Positions 26,349 to 35,674 are shown, counted from the stretch's first letter. The stretch: DNA of 64,000 nucleotides from Bacillota bacterium (GCA_023409535.1 JAEYGZ010000046.1:248001-312000); one strand, 5' to 3'. A program made the numbers and translations. The notes: a model not told the origin generated them from the letters alone.

Positions 26349-28298
26349 ATGGCGAAAAGCAGAACTTATAATAAAAGGAATGTTTTCATCGTAGTAATGA
26401 TTATCCTCGTTGTGGCAATCAGCCTGGCGATGCGGTTGGGATATCTGATGATATTTAAATCGGAAGAATATGCTGCAAGGGCTGAATCGCTCCATGAGCG
26501 GGAACGGTCCATTAAGGCGGAGCGCGGCAGTATCTATGACGCCAATGGAAAACTGATTGCAACGAATAAACCGGTGTGCACCATATCGGTAATCCATGCG
26601 CAGATTACTGATCCGGAACGAGTAATCGATGTATTATCCGGCGAGCTTGGCTTAAGCGAAGCTGCAGTACGCAAGAGAGTAGAAAAGGTCTCCTCCATTG
26701 AGAGAATAAAATCAAATGTGAATAAAGAGATCGCCGACAAGATCAGGGAATATGATCTTGACGGTGTTATGGTGGATGAGGATTATAAGCGTTACTATCC
26801 TTATGATACCCTTGCTTCCAGGGTCATTGGCTTTACCGGAAGCGACAATCAGGGCGTCATCGGCCTTGAGGTTAAATATGATAGTTACTTAAAGGGCATT
26901 GACGGTACCATACTAACCCTGACCACAGCCCATGGTGTAGAGATTGAAAATGCGGCGGAGGACCGGATCGAGCCTCAGGCCGGCAATGATTTGTATATCA
27001 GCCTTGATGTAAATATCCAGCAATATGCGCAGCAGGCCGCCATGAAGGTAATGGAGTCAAAACAGGCTTCCAATGTCAAGATGATCGTAATGAATCCGCA
27101 AAACGGCGAGATCATGGGTATGGTGAATTTACCGGAATTCAATCTGAATGATCCCTATACCTTTAATAAAGAGTTTGCCGCTCTTTATGCGGGGCAGACG
27201 TTAAGCTCGGAGAAAATGAACGAGGTCTTAAACCAAATGTGGAGAAATGCCTGCATCAGCGATACCTATGAACCCGGCTCCGCTTTTAAGATTGTAACGG
27301 CAACCGCAGCTTTGGAGGAAAATGTAGTAAAGCTTACGGACCGTTTTTATTGCCCGGGTTTTAAGAAGGTGGAAGACCGCATTATCAGGTGCCACAAAGC
27401 CGGAGGCCACGGCAGCCAGGATTTTGTGGAAGGAATTAAAAATTCCTGTAACCCGGTATTTATGGAGCTTGGCGCCAGGGTTGGGGTAGATAAGATGTAT
27501 TACTATTTTGATAAACTGGGGTTATTCAAGAAAACCGGCATTGACCTGCCGGGAGAAGCCAATTCCATTATGCATAAGAAAGAGGTTATCAAAGCGGTGG
27601 AGCTTGCCACCATGTCCTTCGGCCAATCATTTCAGATCACTCCTCTGCAACTTCTGGTTGCTGCCAGTGCCGTAGTGAATGGAGGCAATATCGTAACACC
27701 TCATTTGGGGGTGGAAGTAAGAAGTGCGGATGGTACCAGAATCAAGGAGCTTGACTATTCCACAACCGGTCAGGCTGTATCGAAGGAAACTTCAGAGACA
27801 ATGAAAACCTTACTGGAAGCTGTCGTCGCAGACGGAACCGGTAAACGAGCTTATCTGCCGGGCTTTCGTGTAGGCGGAAAAACAGCTACTTCAGAGAAGC
27901 TTCCCAGAAGCAGCAACAAATATATTTCTTCCTTTATCGGCTTTGCTCCTGCGGATAATCCACAGGTGATTGCAGTGGTATTAATAGAAGATCCGGTAGG
28001 CATTTATTACGGCGGTACGGTAGCGGCTCCGGTCATTGCCGATTTATTCAGTAATATTCTTCCCTATCTTGGTGTGGAAGAAAATTTCACTGAGTCTGAA
28101 ATAGAAAAATTCAATATCGGTTCCTTTGAGATGCCGGATTTTATCGGCAAGACGAAGAAGGAAGTAAACCAAATGATGAAGATCTATGATTTTGGGGAAT
28201 TAGACTCCTTGGGAGAAGGGGATATTGTGACGGAGCAGTTTCCACTGGTTGGAGAGACCATTGATAAAGATAGCGATATCATTCTATACTTTAACTGA
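26349..28298 (+). CDS. spoVD: SpoVD-like class B PBP with C-terminal PASTA domain and KTA motif
   Basis: 649-aa bitopic transpeptidase. Membrane helix near residues 10-32 (VFIVVMIILVVAISLAMRLGY); dimerisation domain from KAERGSIYDANGKLIA; active-site Ser311 in EPGSAFK; SCN in NSCNPVF. The third box reads GGKTATSEK, with alanine 513 where glycine is usual (KTG). A single PASTA domain starts FEMPDFIGKTKKEVNQ. The one-PASTA layout and the place right after the FtsI-type gene match B. subtilis SpoVD, which acts in spore cortex synthesis; the sporulation role is inferred. The RBS is modest (AAGG). Confidence 0.85.
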   Translation: MAKSRTYNKRNVFIVVMIILVVAISLAMRLGYLMIFKSEEYAARAESLHERERSIKAERGSIYDANGKLIATNKPVCTISVIHAQITDPERVIDVLSGELGLSEAAVRKRVEKVSSIERIKSNVNKEIADKIREYDLDGVMVDEDYKRYYPYDTLASRVIGFTGSDNQGVIGLEVKYDSYLKGIDGTILTLTTAHGVEIENAAEDRIEPQAGNDLYISLDVNIQQYAQQAAMKVMESKQASNVKMIVMNPQNGEIMGMVNLPEFNLNDPYTFNKEFAALYAGQTLSSEKMNEVLNQMWRNACISDTYEPGSAFKIVTATAALEENVVKLTDRFYCPGFKKVEDRIIRCHKAGGHGSQDFVEGIKNSCNPVFMELGARVGVDKMYYYFDKLGLFKKTGIDLPGEANSIMHKKEVIKAVELATMSFGQSFQITPLQLLVAASAVVNGGNIVTPHLGVEVRSADGTRIKELDYSTTGQAVSKETSETMKTLLEAVVADGTGKRAYLPGFRVGGKTATSEKLPRSSNKYISSFIGFAPADNPQVIAVVLIEDPVGIYYGGTVAAPVIADLFSNILPYLGVEENFTESEIEKFNIGSFEMPDFIGKTKKEVNQMMKIYDFGELDSLGEGDIVTEQFPLVGETIDKDSDIILYFN

Positions 28299-28303
28299 TT
28301 TGG

Positions 28304-28380
28304 CAATCATTGCGGATGAATTCCTGGTTTAAGAAATTCATCCCGGTTTGTAAAATCGCAATGCAAAGTGATTGTTTTTT
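28304..28380 (+). terminator. Multi-arm terminator-like structure before mraY
   Basis: The base stem CAATCA-TTGCG (28304-28314) pairs with CGCAA (28357-28361) and TGATTG (28369-28374). Inside it is GATGAATT / AATTCATC. Six T follow the last arm (28375-28380). It would partially end transcription after spoVD. Confidence 0.6.
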
Positions 28381-28400
28381 CAAAATCAATAAAGTATAAT
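28372..28400 (+). promoter_or_regulatory. Internal dcw promoter before mraY
   Basis: TTGTTT (28372-28377), 17-base spacer, TATAAT (28395-28400). It overlaps the T-run of the preceding terminator-like structure and lies 52 bases before mraY, so the second half of the cluster appears to have its own promoter. Confidence 0.6.
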
Positions 28401-28451
28401 AGCGTAGGTTAGCTACAAAAGCATACTGACCGTACAAGAATGGAGGATACT

Positions 28452-29420
28452 ATGAATTTTTCTGAGCTTAAAGTTATATTACCCGTTATTATTTCCTTCG
28501 GTGTCTGCGTGATACTGTGTCCGCTTTTGATTCCTTTCTTAAAAAGGTTAAAATTCGGGCAATACATCAGAGAAGAGGGACCCCAGTCACATCAGAAGAA
28601 ATCCGGTACTCCAACCATGGGCGGCATTATTATTGTACTAAGCGTTGCGATTACCTGTATTTTCTTTATGAAGGATAACAGGGATATCGTACCGGTTCTG
28701 TTTGCTACCATCGGTTTTGGCATCATCGGTTTTATGGACGATTATATCAAGGTTGTCATGAAGCGGTCCATGGGACTCAGGGCATGGCAAAAGCTTTTGG
28801 GACAGTTACTGGTTACCGCAATCTTTGGTTATTATATACTTAACTTTACCAATATCGGAACCTTGGTGCTGATACCGTTCTCCGGCGGAAGGTATGCGGA
28901 CATATCTTATTTATTTGTTCCTTTCTTTCTGATCGTGGTGCTTGGAACCGTGAACGGCTCAAATTTCACGGATGGTCTGGACGGTTTGGAATCAGGAGTG
29001 ACCGTATTAATCGCAACCTTCTTTACCGTGGTATCCATCGGTTTAAAGAGCGATCTTTCACCGATCACCGGTGCGGTTGCGGGAAGCTTAATGGCTTTTC
29101 TGCTATATAACGTCTATCCCGCTAAGGTATTTATGGGAGATACGGGTTCCCTGGCCCTTGGCGGCTTTGTGGCGGCAACTGCATTTATGCTTCAGATGCC
29201 CTTGTTCATCCTGATGATTGCACTTATTTATCTGGTAGAGGTACTTTCGGTCATCCTGCAAGTCAGCTACTTTAAAATAACCGGCGGTAAGCGTATCTTC
29301 AAGATGGCACCGATTCACCACCATTTTGAGCTGATGGGCTGGTCGGAGACCAGAGTCGTTGCGGTATTTTCCATCATTACTGCAATTCTTTGTCTGGTAG
29401 CTCTGATGGGAATCGGTTGA
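28452..29420 (+). CDS. mraY: Phospho-N-acetylmuramoyl-pentapeptide transferase MraY
   Basis: Polytopic membrane enzyme that makes lipid I from UDP-MurNAc-pentapeptide and undecaprenyl phosphate, 322 aa with about ten helices. Diagnostic motifs: SHQKKSGTPTMGG, FMDDYIKV (Asp pair), NFTDGLDGLESG and the cytoplasmic histidine block APIHHHFELMGWSE. The start is the ATG at 28452 because TGGAGG (28441-28446) lies inside the alternative ATG at 28440. Confidence 0.97.
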   Translation: MNFSELKVILPVIISFGVCVILCPLLIPFLKRLKFGQYIREEGPQSHQKKSGTPTMGGIIIVLSVAITCIFFMKDNRDIVPVLFATIGFGIIGFMDDYIKVVMKRSMGLRAWQKLLGQLLVTAIFGYYILNFTNIGTLVLIPFSGGRYADISYLFVPFFLIVVLGTVNGSNFTDGLDGLESGVTVLIATFFTVVSIGLKSDLSPITGAVAGSLMAFLLYNVYPAKVFMGDTGSLALGGFVAATAFMLQMPLFILMIALIYLVEVLSVILQVSYFKITGGKRIFKMAPIHHHFELMGWSETRVVAVFSIITAILCLVALMGIG

Positions 29421-29442
29421 TTGCGAGGAAAGGGAGGCTATT

Positions 29443-30801
29443 ATGCAGTTAAAGGATAAAAGGGTATTGGTATTCGGTGCAGGAAAAAGCGGTGTTTCTT
29501 CTGTGAGATTATTGCAAAAGCAAGGTGCATCCGCAATCCTGTATGATTCAAATACAAAGCTTACTACAGAGAACTTTCAGGATAAATTTGATACAGCGCA
29601 TAACTTTACGTTGGTCACAGGCGAGCTGCCCCAGGAAGTGATTGATTCCCTGGATCTGTTTGTCATCAGCCCGGGAATTGCGATTGATAATCCCGTGGCG
29701 GAAAGAATAAAGGCAAAGGGGATCCCTGTATGGGGAGAGATTGAACTGGCTTACCGTTTTGCCAAAGGTAAGGTAATCGGCATCACCGGTACCAACGGTA
29801 AGACCTCCACCACAACCCTGGTGGGTGAGATTATGAAGACCTATTTTAAAGAGGTCTATGTGGTTGGCAATATTGGTAATCCTTATACGGAGGTGGCCAT
29901 GGAAACCACAGAGGAATCAATCTGTGTGATTGAGCTGTCAAGCTTCCAGCTGGAGACCATTCATGAGTTCAGGCCTGAGGTCAGCGCTATTTTAAATATT
30001 ACACCGGATCACCTGGATCGCCATCATACCATGGAGACTTACATCGCCATGAAGGAAAATGTGGCAAAGAACCAGACCATGTCCGAGCTCTGCGTCTTAA
30101 ATTATGAGGATGAAATTCTTAGGGAGACAGCAAAACACCTTCCTACAAGAATCCTGTTCTATAGCAGCACAAGGCCGCTTGAGAACGGACTCTTTATGGA
30201 AGGGGATGATATCTATTATAGTACGGCAGGCAAAAGAGAACTGGTCTGCAATATTAATGAGCTTAAAGTCCTTGGCAGACATATGTATGAGAATATTATG
30301 GCTGCAGTCGGAATAGCGGTTACAATGGGAATACCCATGAGCTATATTCATACGGCATTGATAAACTTCCGTGCGGTGGAGCACAGAATCGAATTTGTGG
30401 AAACCATAGGCGGAGTTACCTATTATAATGACTCCAAAGGAACCAACCCGGATGCTTCCATTAAAGCAGTTCAGGCAATGGTCAGCCCGACCCTTGTCAT
30501 CGGCGGAGGATATGATAAGCATGTTGCATTTGATGAATGGATAAAGTCCTTTGAGGGCAAGGTGAAGCTCCTTGTACTTCTTGGCCAGACCAGGGATCAG
30601 ATTGCCGAGACTGCCGGACGGTACGGTTTCCATAATATTCTTATGGCGGAGGATCTTCAGGAAGCAGTCAGGATATGTGCCCAGAGGGCAGTTCCCGGAG
30701 ATGCCGTATTATTGTCTCCTGCATGCGCAAGCTGGGGAATGTTCGAGAATTACGAGCAGCGCGGAAGGATGTTTAAGGAGTTTGTCCGCGCATTGAAATA
30801 A
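29443..30801 (+). CDS. murD: UDP-N-acetylmuramoylalanine-D-glutamate ligase MurD
   Basis: Cytoplasmic Mur ligase adding D-glutamate to UDP-MurNAc-L-Ala, 452 aa. The N-terminal Rossmann region is VLVFGAGKSGVSSVRLL; the ATP loop is GITGTNGKTSTTTL; the central domain has ELSSFQLE and NITPDHLDRH; the C-terminal domain has YNDSKGTNPDA and LSPACASWGMFENYEQRG. Operon spacing of 22 bases from mraY and 15 bases to ftsW. Confidence 0.97.
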   Translation: MQLKDKRVLVFGAGKSGVSSVRLLQKQGASAILYDSNTKLTTENFQDKFDTAHNFTLVTGELPQEVIDSLDLFVISPGIAIDNPVAERIKAKGIPVWGEIELAYRFAKGKVIGITGTNGKTSTTTLVGEIMKTYFKEVYVVGNIGNPYTEVAMETTEESICVIELSSFQLETIHEFRPEVSAILNITPDHLDRHHTMETYIAMKENVAKNQTMSELCVLNYEDEILRETAKHLPTRILFYSSTRPLENGLFMEGDDIYYSTAGKRELVCNINELKVLGRHMYENIMAAVGIAVTMGIPMSYIHTALINFRAVEHRIEFVETIGGVTYYNDSKGTNPDASIKAVQAMVSPTLVIGGGYDKHVAFDEWIKSFEGKVKLLVLLGQTRDQIAETAGRYGFHNILMAEDLQEAVRICAQRAVPGDAVLLSPACASWGMFENYEQRGRMFKEFVRALK

Positions 30802-30816
30802 GTAAGGAGTGAGACG

Positions 30817-31956
30817 ATGGCCAGAACGGTTGCGGAAGCAAATAAAAGAAAAATGCACAGCTATTATGATTACAGCTTACTGTTTCTCATACTATTTCTG
30901 GTATGCTTTGGGCTGGTTATGATTTATAGTACCAGCTCCTATAATGCACAGCGAATTGAAGGGGATGCTACTTTCTACCTGCAGAAGCAGGCACTCTTTG
31001 CAGGGGTCGGTATATTGATCATGCTGTTTGTATCAAAGATTGATTATCGTGTTTATATTACAAATTTGCCGATCATACGATTGAAACCGGTAACACTTTT
31101 ATATTTTTTCTGTATTATACTTCAAGTTGCCGTTCTTATCTTTGGCCCCACCATCAACGGCGCTAAGAGATGGATTGATATTCCCTTCCTGGGTCGCATT
31201 CAGCCCTCGGAGCTAACCAAGATTGCAGTAATTATCTTTACTGCGTACATAGTTAATCTGGCGCCGAAGAAGCTGGATAAGTTTTTGGGCTTTATCAGGG
31301 TAGTATTATTTATTGCACCGTTACTTGGGCTGATTATTATTGAAAATTTTTCTACTGCTTTAATCGTAGGTGTCATCATGGTTGCAATTTGCTTTGTTGC
31401 CAGCAGAAAGAAACTATACTTTATTATATCCGGCTTATTATTCGGGGCGATCGGCTCCGTATTCATATTCTTTGTATCCTATCGTTCAGAACGTATTAAG
31501 GTGTGGTTGAATGTAGAGACGGAGCCTAAGGGTTATCAGATTCTGCAGGGCTTATATGCCATTGCTTCCGGCGGTATCTTTGGAAAGGGTCTGGGAGGAA
31601 GCATGCAGAAGCTGGGCTTTATCCCGGAGTCTCATAACGATATGATTTTCTCGGTTATTTGCGAGGAGCTTGGGCTCTTCGGAGCATTTTGCCTGATTCT
31701 GCTGTTTATTTTATTAATATGGAGAATTTTTATCATCGCCATTAATGCGGCAGACCTTTACGGCGGACTGATTGCGACCGGTGTACTGGCGCATATTGCA
31801 GCTCAGGTGCTGATTAATATCGCGGTTGTAACCAATACCATACCCTCCACGGGTATTCCGCTCCCCTTTATCAGCTACGGAGGCAGCTCCGTCATGGTAA
31901 TTCTGTTCGAGATGGGAATTGTCCTGAGTGTCTCAAACCAGATCAAAAGGGAGTAA
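30817..31956 (+). CDS. ftsW: SEDS-family peptidoglycan glycosyltransferase FtsW (SpoVE-like)
   Basis: Polytopic (about ten helices) SEDS polymerase working with a class B PBP at the septum, 379 aa. Motifs: GLVMIYSTSSYNA, GAKRWIDIPFLGRIQPSEL, GGSMQKLGFIPESHNDMIF and the C-terminal PLPFISYGGSS. Given the downstream sporulation genes and B. subtilis synteny, it corresponds to the spoVE/ftsW position. Sequence alone cannot decide whether it serves vegetative division, sporulation or both. Confidence 0.92.
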   Translation: MARTVAEANKRKMHSYYDYSLLFLILFLVCFGLVMIYSTSSYNAQRIEGDATFYLQKQALFAGVGILIMLFVSKIDYRVYITNLPIIRLKPVTLLYFFCIILQVAVLIFGPTINGAKRWIDIPFLGRIQPSELTKIAVIIFTAYIVNLAPKKLDKFLGFIRVVLFIAPLLGLIIIENFSTALIVGVIMVAICFVASRKKLYFIISGLLFGAIGSVFIFFVSYRSERIKVWLNVETEPKGYQILQGLYAIASGGIFGKGLGGSMQKLGFIPESHNDMIFSVICEELGLFGAFCLILLFILLIWRIFIIAINAADLYGGLIATGVLAHIAAQVLINIAVVTNTIPSTGIPLPFISYGGSSVMVILFEMGIVLSVSNQIKRE

Positions 31957-32042
31957 CCTGTATCTGGCCGGCGTACAGCTTTGTGACAACGATGGATACG
32001 GATATTGCATAAACTGGCAGCCCTTTTTGTACATTAAGCACG

Positions 32043-32090
32043 CAGACAAGGAAGGAAACATATAGTGTATTATATTTCCTACATTGTCTG
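32043..32090 (+). promoter_or_regulatory. murA: Leader hairpin abutting the murA ribosome binding site
   Basis: The outer stem CAGACAA (32043-32049) / TTGTCTG (32084-32090) and inner stem GGAAA (32054-32058) / TTTCC (32075-32079) enclose an A/T-rich loop. The right arm ends in the first bases of the murA Shine-Dalgarno TGAGGTG (32089-32095), so folding could affect translation. Confidence 0.5.
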
Positions 32091-32099
32091 AGGTGTGCT

Positions 32100-33380
32100 A
32101 TGTCGAGTATCGAGGTCATCGGCGGCGAGCAGTTAAAAGGCGAGCTGAGAATACAAGGGTCAAAGAATGCAGCATTACCAGTGATTGCTGCTACTATTTT
32201 GAATAAAGGGAAATCCATACTAAGGAACTGTCCGAAAATACTTGATGTATGCCATATGGTGACGATACTGAATGAACTGGGGTGCGAAACCTCCTGGGAC
32301 GGTAATACGCTTTATGTGGACAGTAGTAATGCTGCTTCAACCTCTGTTTCGGAGGAATCGGTAAGCAAAATGCGCAGCTCCATCTTATTTCTCGGTGCAT
32401 TACTCGGAAGACATCATGAGGTTACCATTGCCTATCCGGGCGGCTGTTCCATCGGAAAACGACCGATTGATTATCATCTGAAAGCAATCAGGAAGATGAA
32501 TGTCACTCAGGAGTTTATTGGTGAGAATGATACGATGATTCATTGTTATTCCGATACGATTATTGGTAACGATATTTTTCTTGAATTCCCAAGTGTCGGA
32601 GCAACTCAGAATATAATACTCACTGCCGTATTATCACAGGGTACTACAAGAATCTTCAACGCAGCAAGAGAACCCGAAATCACAGAGGTTTGTAATTATC
32701 TGAATCGGGCAGGTGCAAGGATCAGCGGAAAAGGTACCGCTTTTATCGAGGTTGAGGGCGTGAAGGAGCTGCATGATGTGGATTTTAAGCTTTCTTCCGA
32801 CCGGATCGTTGCAGGAACATATATGGTGGCAGTTGCAGCAGCAAGAGGAAATGTGGTTTTTACCAATACGCCTACGAAGCATCTGGATTCTACCATCCGG
32901 ATACTGCGCAGGACCGGCTGCAATATAGAAGCCACAGAGGATAGTATAAAAGTACAAAGTAAACACAGGCCGCTGCCGATCGAGCTTCTAAGGACACAGC
33001 CCTATCCGGGATTTCCGACGGATATGCAATCACAGCTGATGACACTTTTATGCCTGGCGGAAGGAGAAAGCACGATTATTGAGGAAATCTTTGAGTCACG
33101 CTTTCAAAATATAAGTGATTTAAAAAAGATGGGTGCGGTTATCACTGTGGATTCAAAGAATAATAAAGCCGAAATCGATGGAGTGAGCCGACTGCAGGGA
33201 GCTGTTGTAGAGGCCCATGACCTTAGGGGCGGTGCAGCGCTCCTAATCGCCGGACTTGCAGCCGAGGGAACGACTATCATTCGTAATGCCACAAGCATTG
33301 AACGGGGATATGAAGACATCTGCAAGGATTTAGGGACGATTGGTGCAAAGGTTAGATATTGCAGTGAGAATGCGGTATGA
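32100..33380 (+). CDS. murA: UDP-N-acetylglucosamine 1-carboxyvinyltransferase MurA
   Basis: First committed enzyme of peptidoglycan synthesis, transferring enolpyruvate from PEP to UDP-GlcNAc; 426 aa. The substrate-binding lysine is in GSKNAALPV, and the catalytic cysteine loop is YPGGCSIGKRPIDYH, so the fosfomycin-target Cys is present. RTQPYPGFPTDMQSQ and the FESRFQNISDLKKMG block complete the EPSP-synthase-like fold. Its place between ftsW and ftsQ differs from B. subtilis, where murG and murB sit here. Confidence 0.97.
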   Translation: MSSIEVIGGEQLKGELRIQGSKNAALPVIAATILNKGKSILRNCPKILDVCHMVTILNELGCETSWDGNTLYVDSSNAASTSVSEESVSKMRSSILFLGALLGRHHEVTIAYPGGCSIGKRPIDYHLKAIRKMNVTQEFIGENDTMIHCYSDTIIGNDIFLEFPSVGATQNIILTAVLSQGTTRIFNAAREPEITEVCNYLNRAGARISGKGTAFIEVEGVKELHDVDFKLSSDRIVAGTYMVAVAAARGNVVFTNTPTKHLDSTIRILRRTGCNIEATEDSIKVQSKHRPLPIELLRTQPYPGFPTDMQSQLMTLLCLAEGESTIIEEIFESRFQNISDLKKMGAVITVDSKNNKAEIDGVSRLQGAVVEAHDLRGGAALLIAGLAAEGTTIIRNATSIERGYEDICKDLGTIGAKVRYCSENAV

Positions 33381-33410
33381 GCGTGAAAAATCTTACGGAT
33401 TTTTTCGCGC
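33381..33410 (+). other. Hairpin between murA and ftsQ
   Basis: GCGTGAAAAATC pairs with GATTTTTTCGCGC (one bulge, one wobble), starting on the base after the murA stop codon. A run of six T lies within the right arm rather than after it. It could be a weak terminator or a processing/stability element. Confidence 0.45.
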
Positions 33411-33428
33411 GGCAGAAAGAGGAAGCAT

Positions 33429-34184
33429 ATGAAGGGAACCAGGAACAGGAAGCATGATAGCGTACTGGGAAGAATAGTGAAAAGAATGATACTGCTTCTC
33501 ATGATTATCGGTATACCTGCTGTGCTTTTCTTAAGCACCTTCCATATTAAGAAGATAGAGGTGGTAGGAGCGCAGCGATATACCTCGGATGAGATCATCA
33601 GCCACCTGGTACAGACAAGGCTTGATTCAAATTCGCTCTGTCTGTATCTGAAGTACCATTACTTAACGGGCGTCAAGCTTCCTTTTATCGAGAAGGTTGA
33701 TGTTGCAATGAAGGATACGCATTCCGTTACCATCTTTGTATATGAGAAAATGATAGCGGGATGTGTTGAATTGATGGGACAGTACTTATATTTTGATAAG
33801 GACGGAATTGTTGTCGAAAGCTCTCCCAAGCTGTTCGAGGGTATTCCGGTGGTTAAGGGACTGAAGTTTAATCAGCTTCTTTTAGGGGAAAAGCTGGAGG
33901 TACAAAAGCAGGAGTTATTTGATGTAATTATCAATCTTACCCAGCTAATCGGTAAATATAACTTGAAGGTGGACAGCCTATCCTTTAACAATAAATATGA
34001 GGTCACCTTAAACAGCGGTGATATCACTGTCTTGCTGGGCAGGAAAGATACCTATGATGAAACAATATCCGAGCTGAAAAGTGTCTTGGCAGAAGCATCG
34101 GGATTGGAGGTTACCATTGATATGAGAAATTTTGTGAAGGGTACTGGCAAGATTGTGGCAAAACCAAAAAAACCGACAGAATAG
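33429..34184 (+). CDS. ftsQ: Cell division protein FtsQ/DivIB
   Basis: 251-aa bitopic divisome protein. A basic cytoplasmic start is followed by one helix (MILLLMIIGIPAVLFLSTF), then the POTRA domain at HIKKIEVVGAQRYTSDEIISH. The beta domain contains VDVAMKDTHSVTIFVYEKMIAG and YLYFDKDGIVVESS, typical of FtsQ/DivIB. Position directly before ftsZ supports the call. FtsA, which usually stands between them in other bacteria, is not present here. Confidence 0.9.
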   Translation: MKGTRNRKHDSVLGRIVKRMILLLMIIGIPAVLFLSTFHIKKIEVVGAQRYTSDEIISHLVQTRLDSNSLCLYLKYHYLTGVKLPFIEKVDVAMKDTHSVTIFVYEKMIAGCVELMGQYLYFDKDGIVVESSPKLFEGIPVVKGLKFNQLLLGEKLEVQKQELFDVIINLTQLIGKYNLKVDSLSFNNKYEVTLNSGDITVLLGRKDTYDETISELKSVLAEASGLEVTIDMRNFVKGTGKIVAKPKKPTE

Positions 34185-34226
34185 ATAAATAAGTCCTAAA
34201 TTAGTGATAATTTTATAAAAATACAC

Positions 34227-34255
34227 TTGATTATTTGGGAATTAAAAGATATTAT
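34227..34255 (+). promoter_or_regulatory. Putative ftsZ promoter
   Basis: TTGATT (34227-34232), 17-base spacer, TATTAT (34250-34255), about 150 bases before the ftsZ start. Gives ftsZ an expression point of its own at the end of the dcw cluster. Confidence 0.55.
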
Positions 34256-34405
34256 ATAAAGTAGATTGTGGGGTACCATAGTTAGTATAAGGAGGAAGAA
34301 ATATCCCATTATCATGTGGTTTTGGAAGAAAATTGGAACTTACTTTTTGGCTATGAGGAGTTATTAATAAAATATAGAAAGAATACGATGAAGGAGGAAT
34401 TGACC

Positions 34406-35647
34406 TTGCTTGAAATAAGAACAAATGAGGCGGATACAACTGCAAAAATACTTGTAATCGGGGTAGGAGGAGCAGGAAACAATGCCGTTAATCGAATGAT
34501 AGAAGAGAATATCCTCGGTGTTGATTTTGTTTGTGTTAATACGGACAAGCAGCACTTAAAGAATTGCAAGGCTCCGCAGTGCATTCAGATTGGTGAAAAA
34601 TTAACCAAGGGACTGGGTGCCGGAGCACAGCCTGAAGTTGGACAGAAGGCCGCAGAGGAGAGCAGGGAGCAATTAACAGAGCTAATAAAAGGAGCCGATA
34701 TGGTATTTGTCACCTGTGGTATGGGTGGTGGAACCGGAACCGGAGCAGCTCCGGTCGTAGCACAGATTGCAAAAGATATGGGTATCCTGACAGTAGGCAT
34801 CGTAACAAAGCCTTTCCGTTTTGAGGCAAAAACCCGTATGACCAATGCAATTTCAGGAATTGACCGTCTGAAGGAGCATGTTGATACCTTAATCGTTATT
34901 CCGAATGATAAACTTATTGAAATCGTAGATCGCAGGACCACTATGCCGGATGCACTGCGCAAGGCAGATGAGGTATTGCAGCAGGGTGTTCAGGGTATCA
35001 CGGATCTGATTAATGTGCCCGGACTCATTAACCTTGACTTTGCCGATGTACAGACAGTTATGAAGGATAAGGGCATTGCACATATCGGTATCGGTATGGG
35101 AACCGGCGATGATAAATGTATTGATGCTGTAAAGCAGGCAATCACCAGCCCGTTACTTGAGACAACCATTCAGGGAGCATCCCATGTCATCATAAATATC
35201 TCCGGTGATATCAGCCTGATTGAGGCAAATGATGCGGCTACGCTGGTTCAGGAGCTTGCAGGAGATTCCGCAAATATCATCTTTGGCGCTATGTTTGATG
35301 ATGTTAATCCCGATACGGCTACTATTACGGTTATTGCAACCGGCTTGGATTCAAAATCCAAAGAGATGGTGAAGACCCCGGATTTCTTAAGACGTCCTGG
35401 CACACCTGCGGGTGGTTTAAAGCCTGCCTCCGCAAAACCGGATTTTGGATTAAACAGAACCTATACCAGTACCTATAGCGGGACAAGCCAGAGTAGTTCT
35501 CAGGTTCACTCCGCACAGACAGGCTATCACACAGACCCGAACCGCAGACCGGTAAGCCAGCCCGGGAAGGCTCCGGCCAATACAAATACAGATCCCAGCG
35601 GTATCAAAATTCCTGAGTTCTTACAGAAGAACCGCCATAATAAATAG
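34406..35647 (+). CDS. ftsZ: Cell division GTPase FtsZ
   Basis: Tubulin-like GTPase forming the Z-ring, 413 aa. The core begins LVIGVGGAGNNAVNRMI; the GTP signature is GMGGGTGTGAAP; synergy-loop and GTP contacts lie in NVPGLINLDFADV. A variable linker rich in Ser/Thr/Gln precedes the C-terminal peptide IKIPEFLQKN, the usual docking tail. The start is taken as TTG at 34406, eight bases after AAGGAGG (34391-34397). The upstream ATG at 34388 would place that RBS inside the gene and has none of its own. Confidence 0.96.
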   Translation: MLEIRTNEADTTAKILVIGVGGAGNNAVNRMIEENILGVDFVCVNTDKQHLKNCKAPQCIQIGEKLTKGLGAGAQPEVGQKAAEESREQLTELIKGADMVFVTCGMGGGTGTGAAPVVAQIAKDMGILTVGIVTKPFRFEAKTRMTNAISGIDRLKEHVDTLIVIPNDKLIEIVDRRTTMPDALRKADEVLQQGVQGITDLINVPGLINLDFADVQTVMKDKGIAHIGIGMGTGDDKCIDAVKQAITSPLLETTIQGASHVIINISGDISLIEANDAATLVQELAGDSANIIFGAMFDDVNPDTATITVIATGLDSKSKEMVKTPDFLRRPGTPAGGLKPASAKPDFGLNRTYTSTYSGTSQSSSQVHSAQTGYHTDPNRRPVSQPGKAPANTNTDPSGIKIPEFLQKNRHNK

Positions 35648-35674
35648 AATTATATGTTTACATAAGAAATTAAG

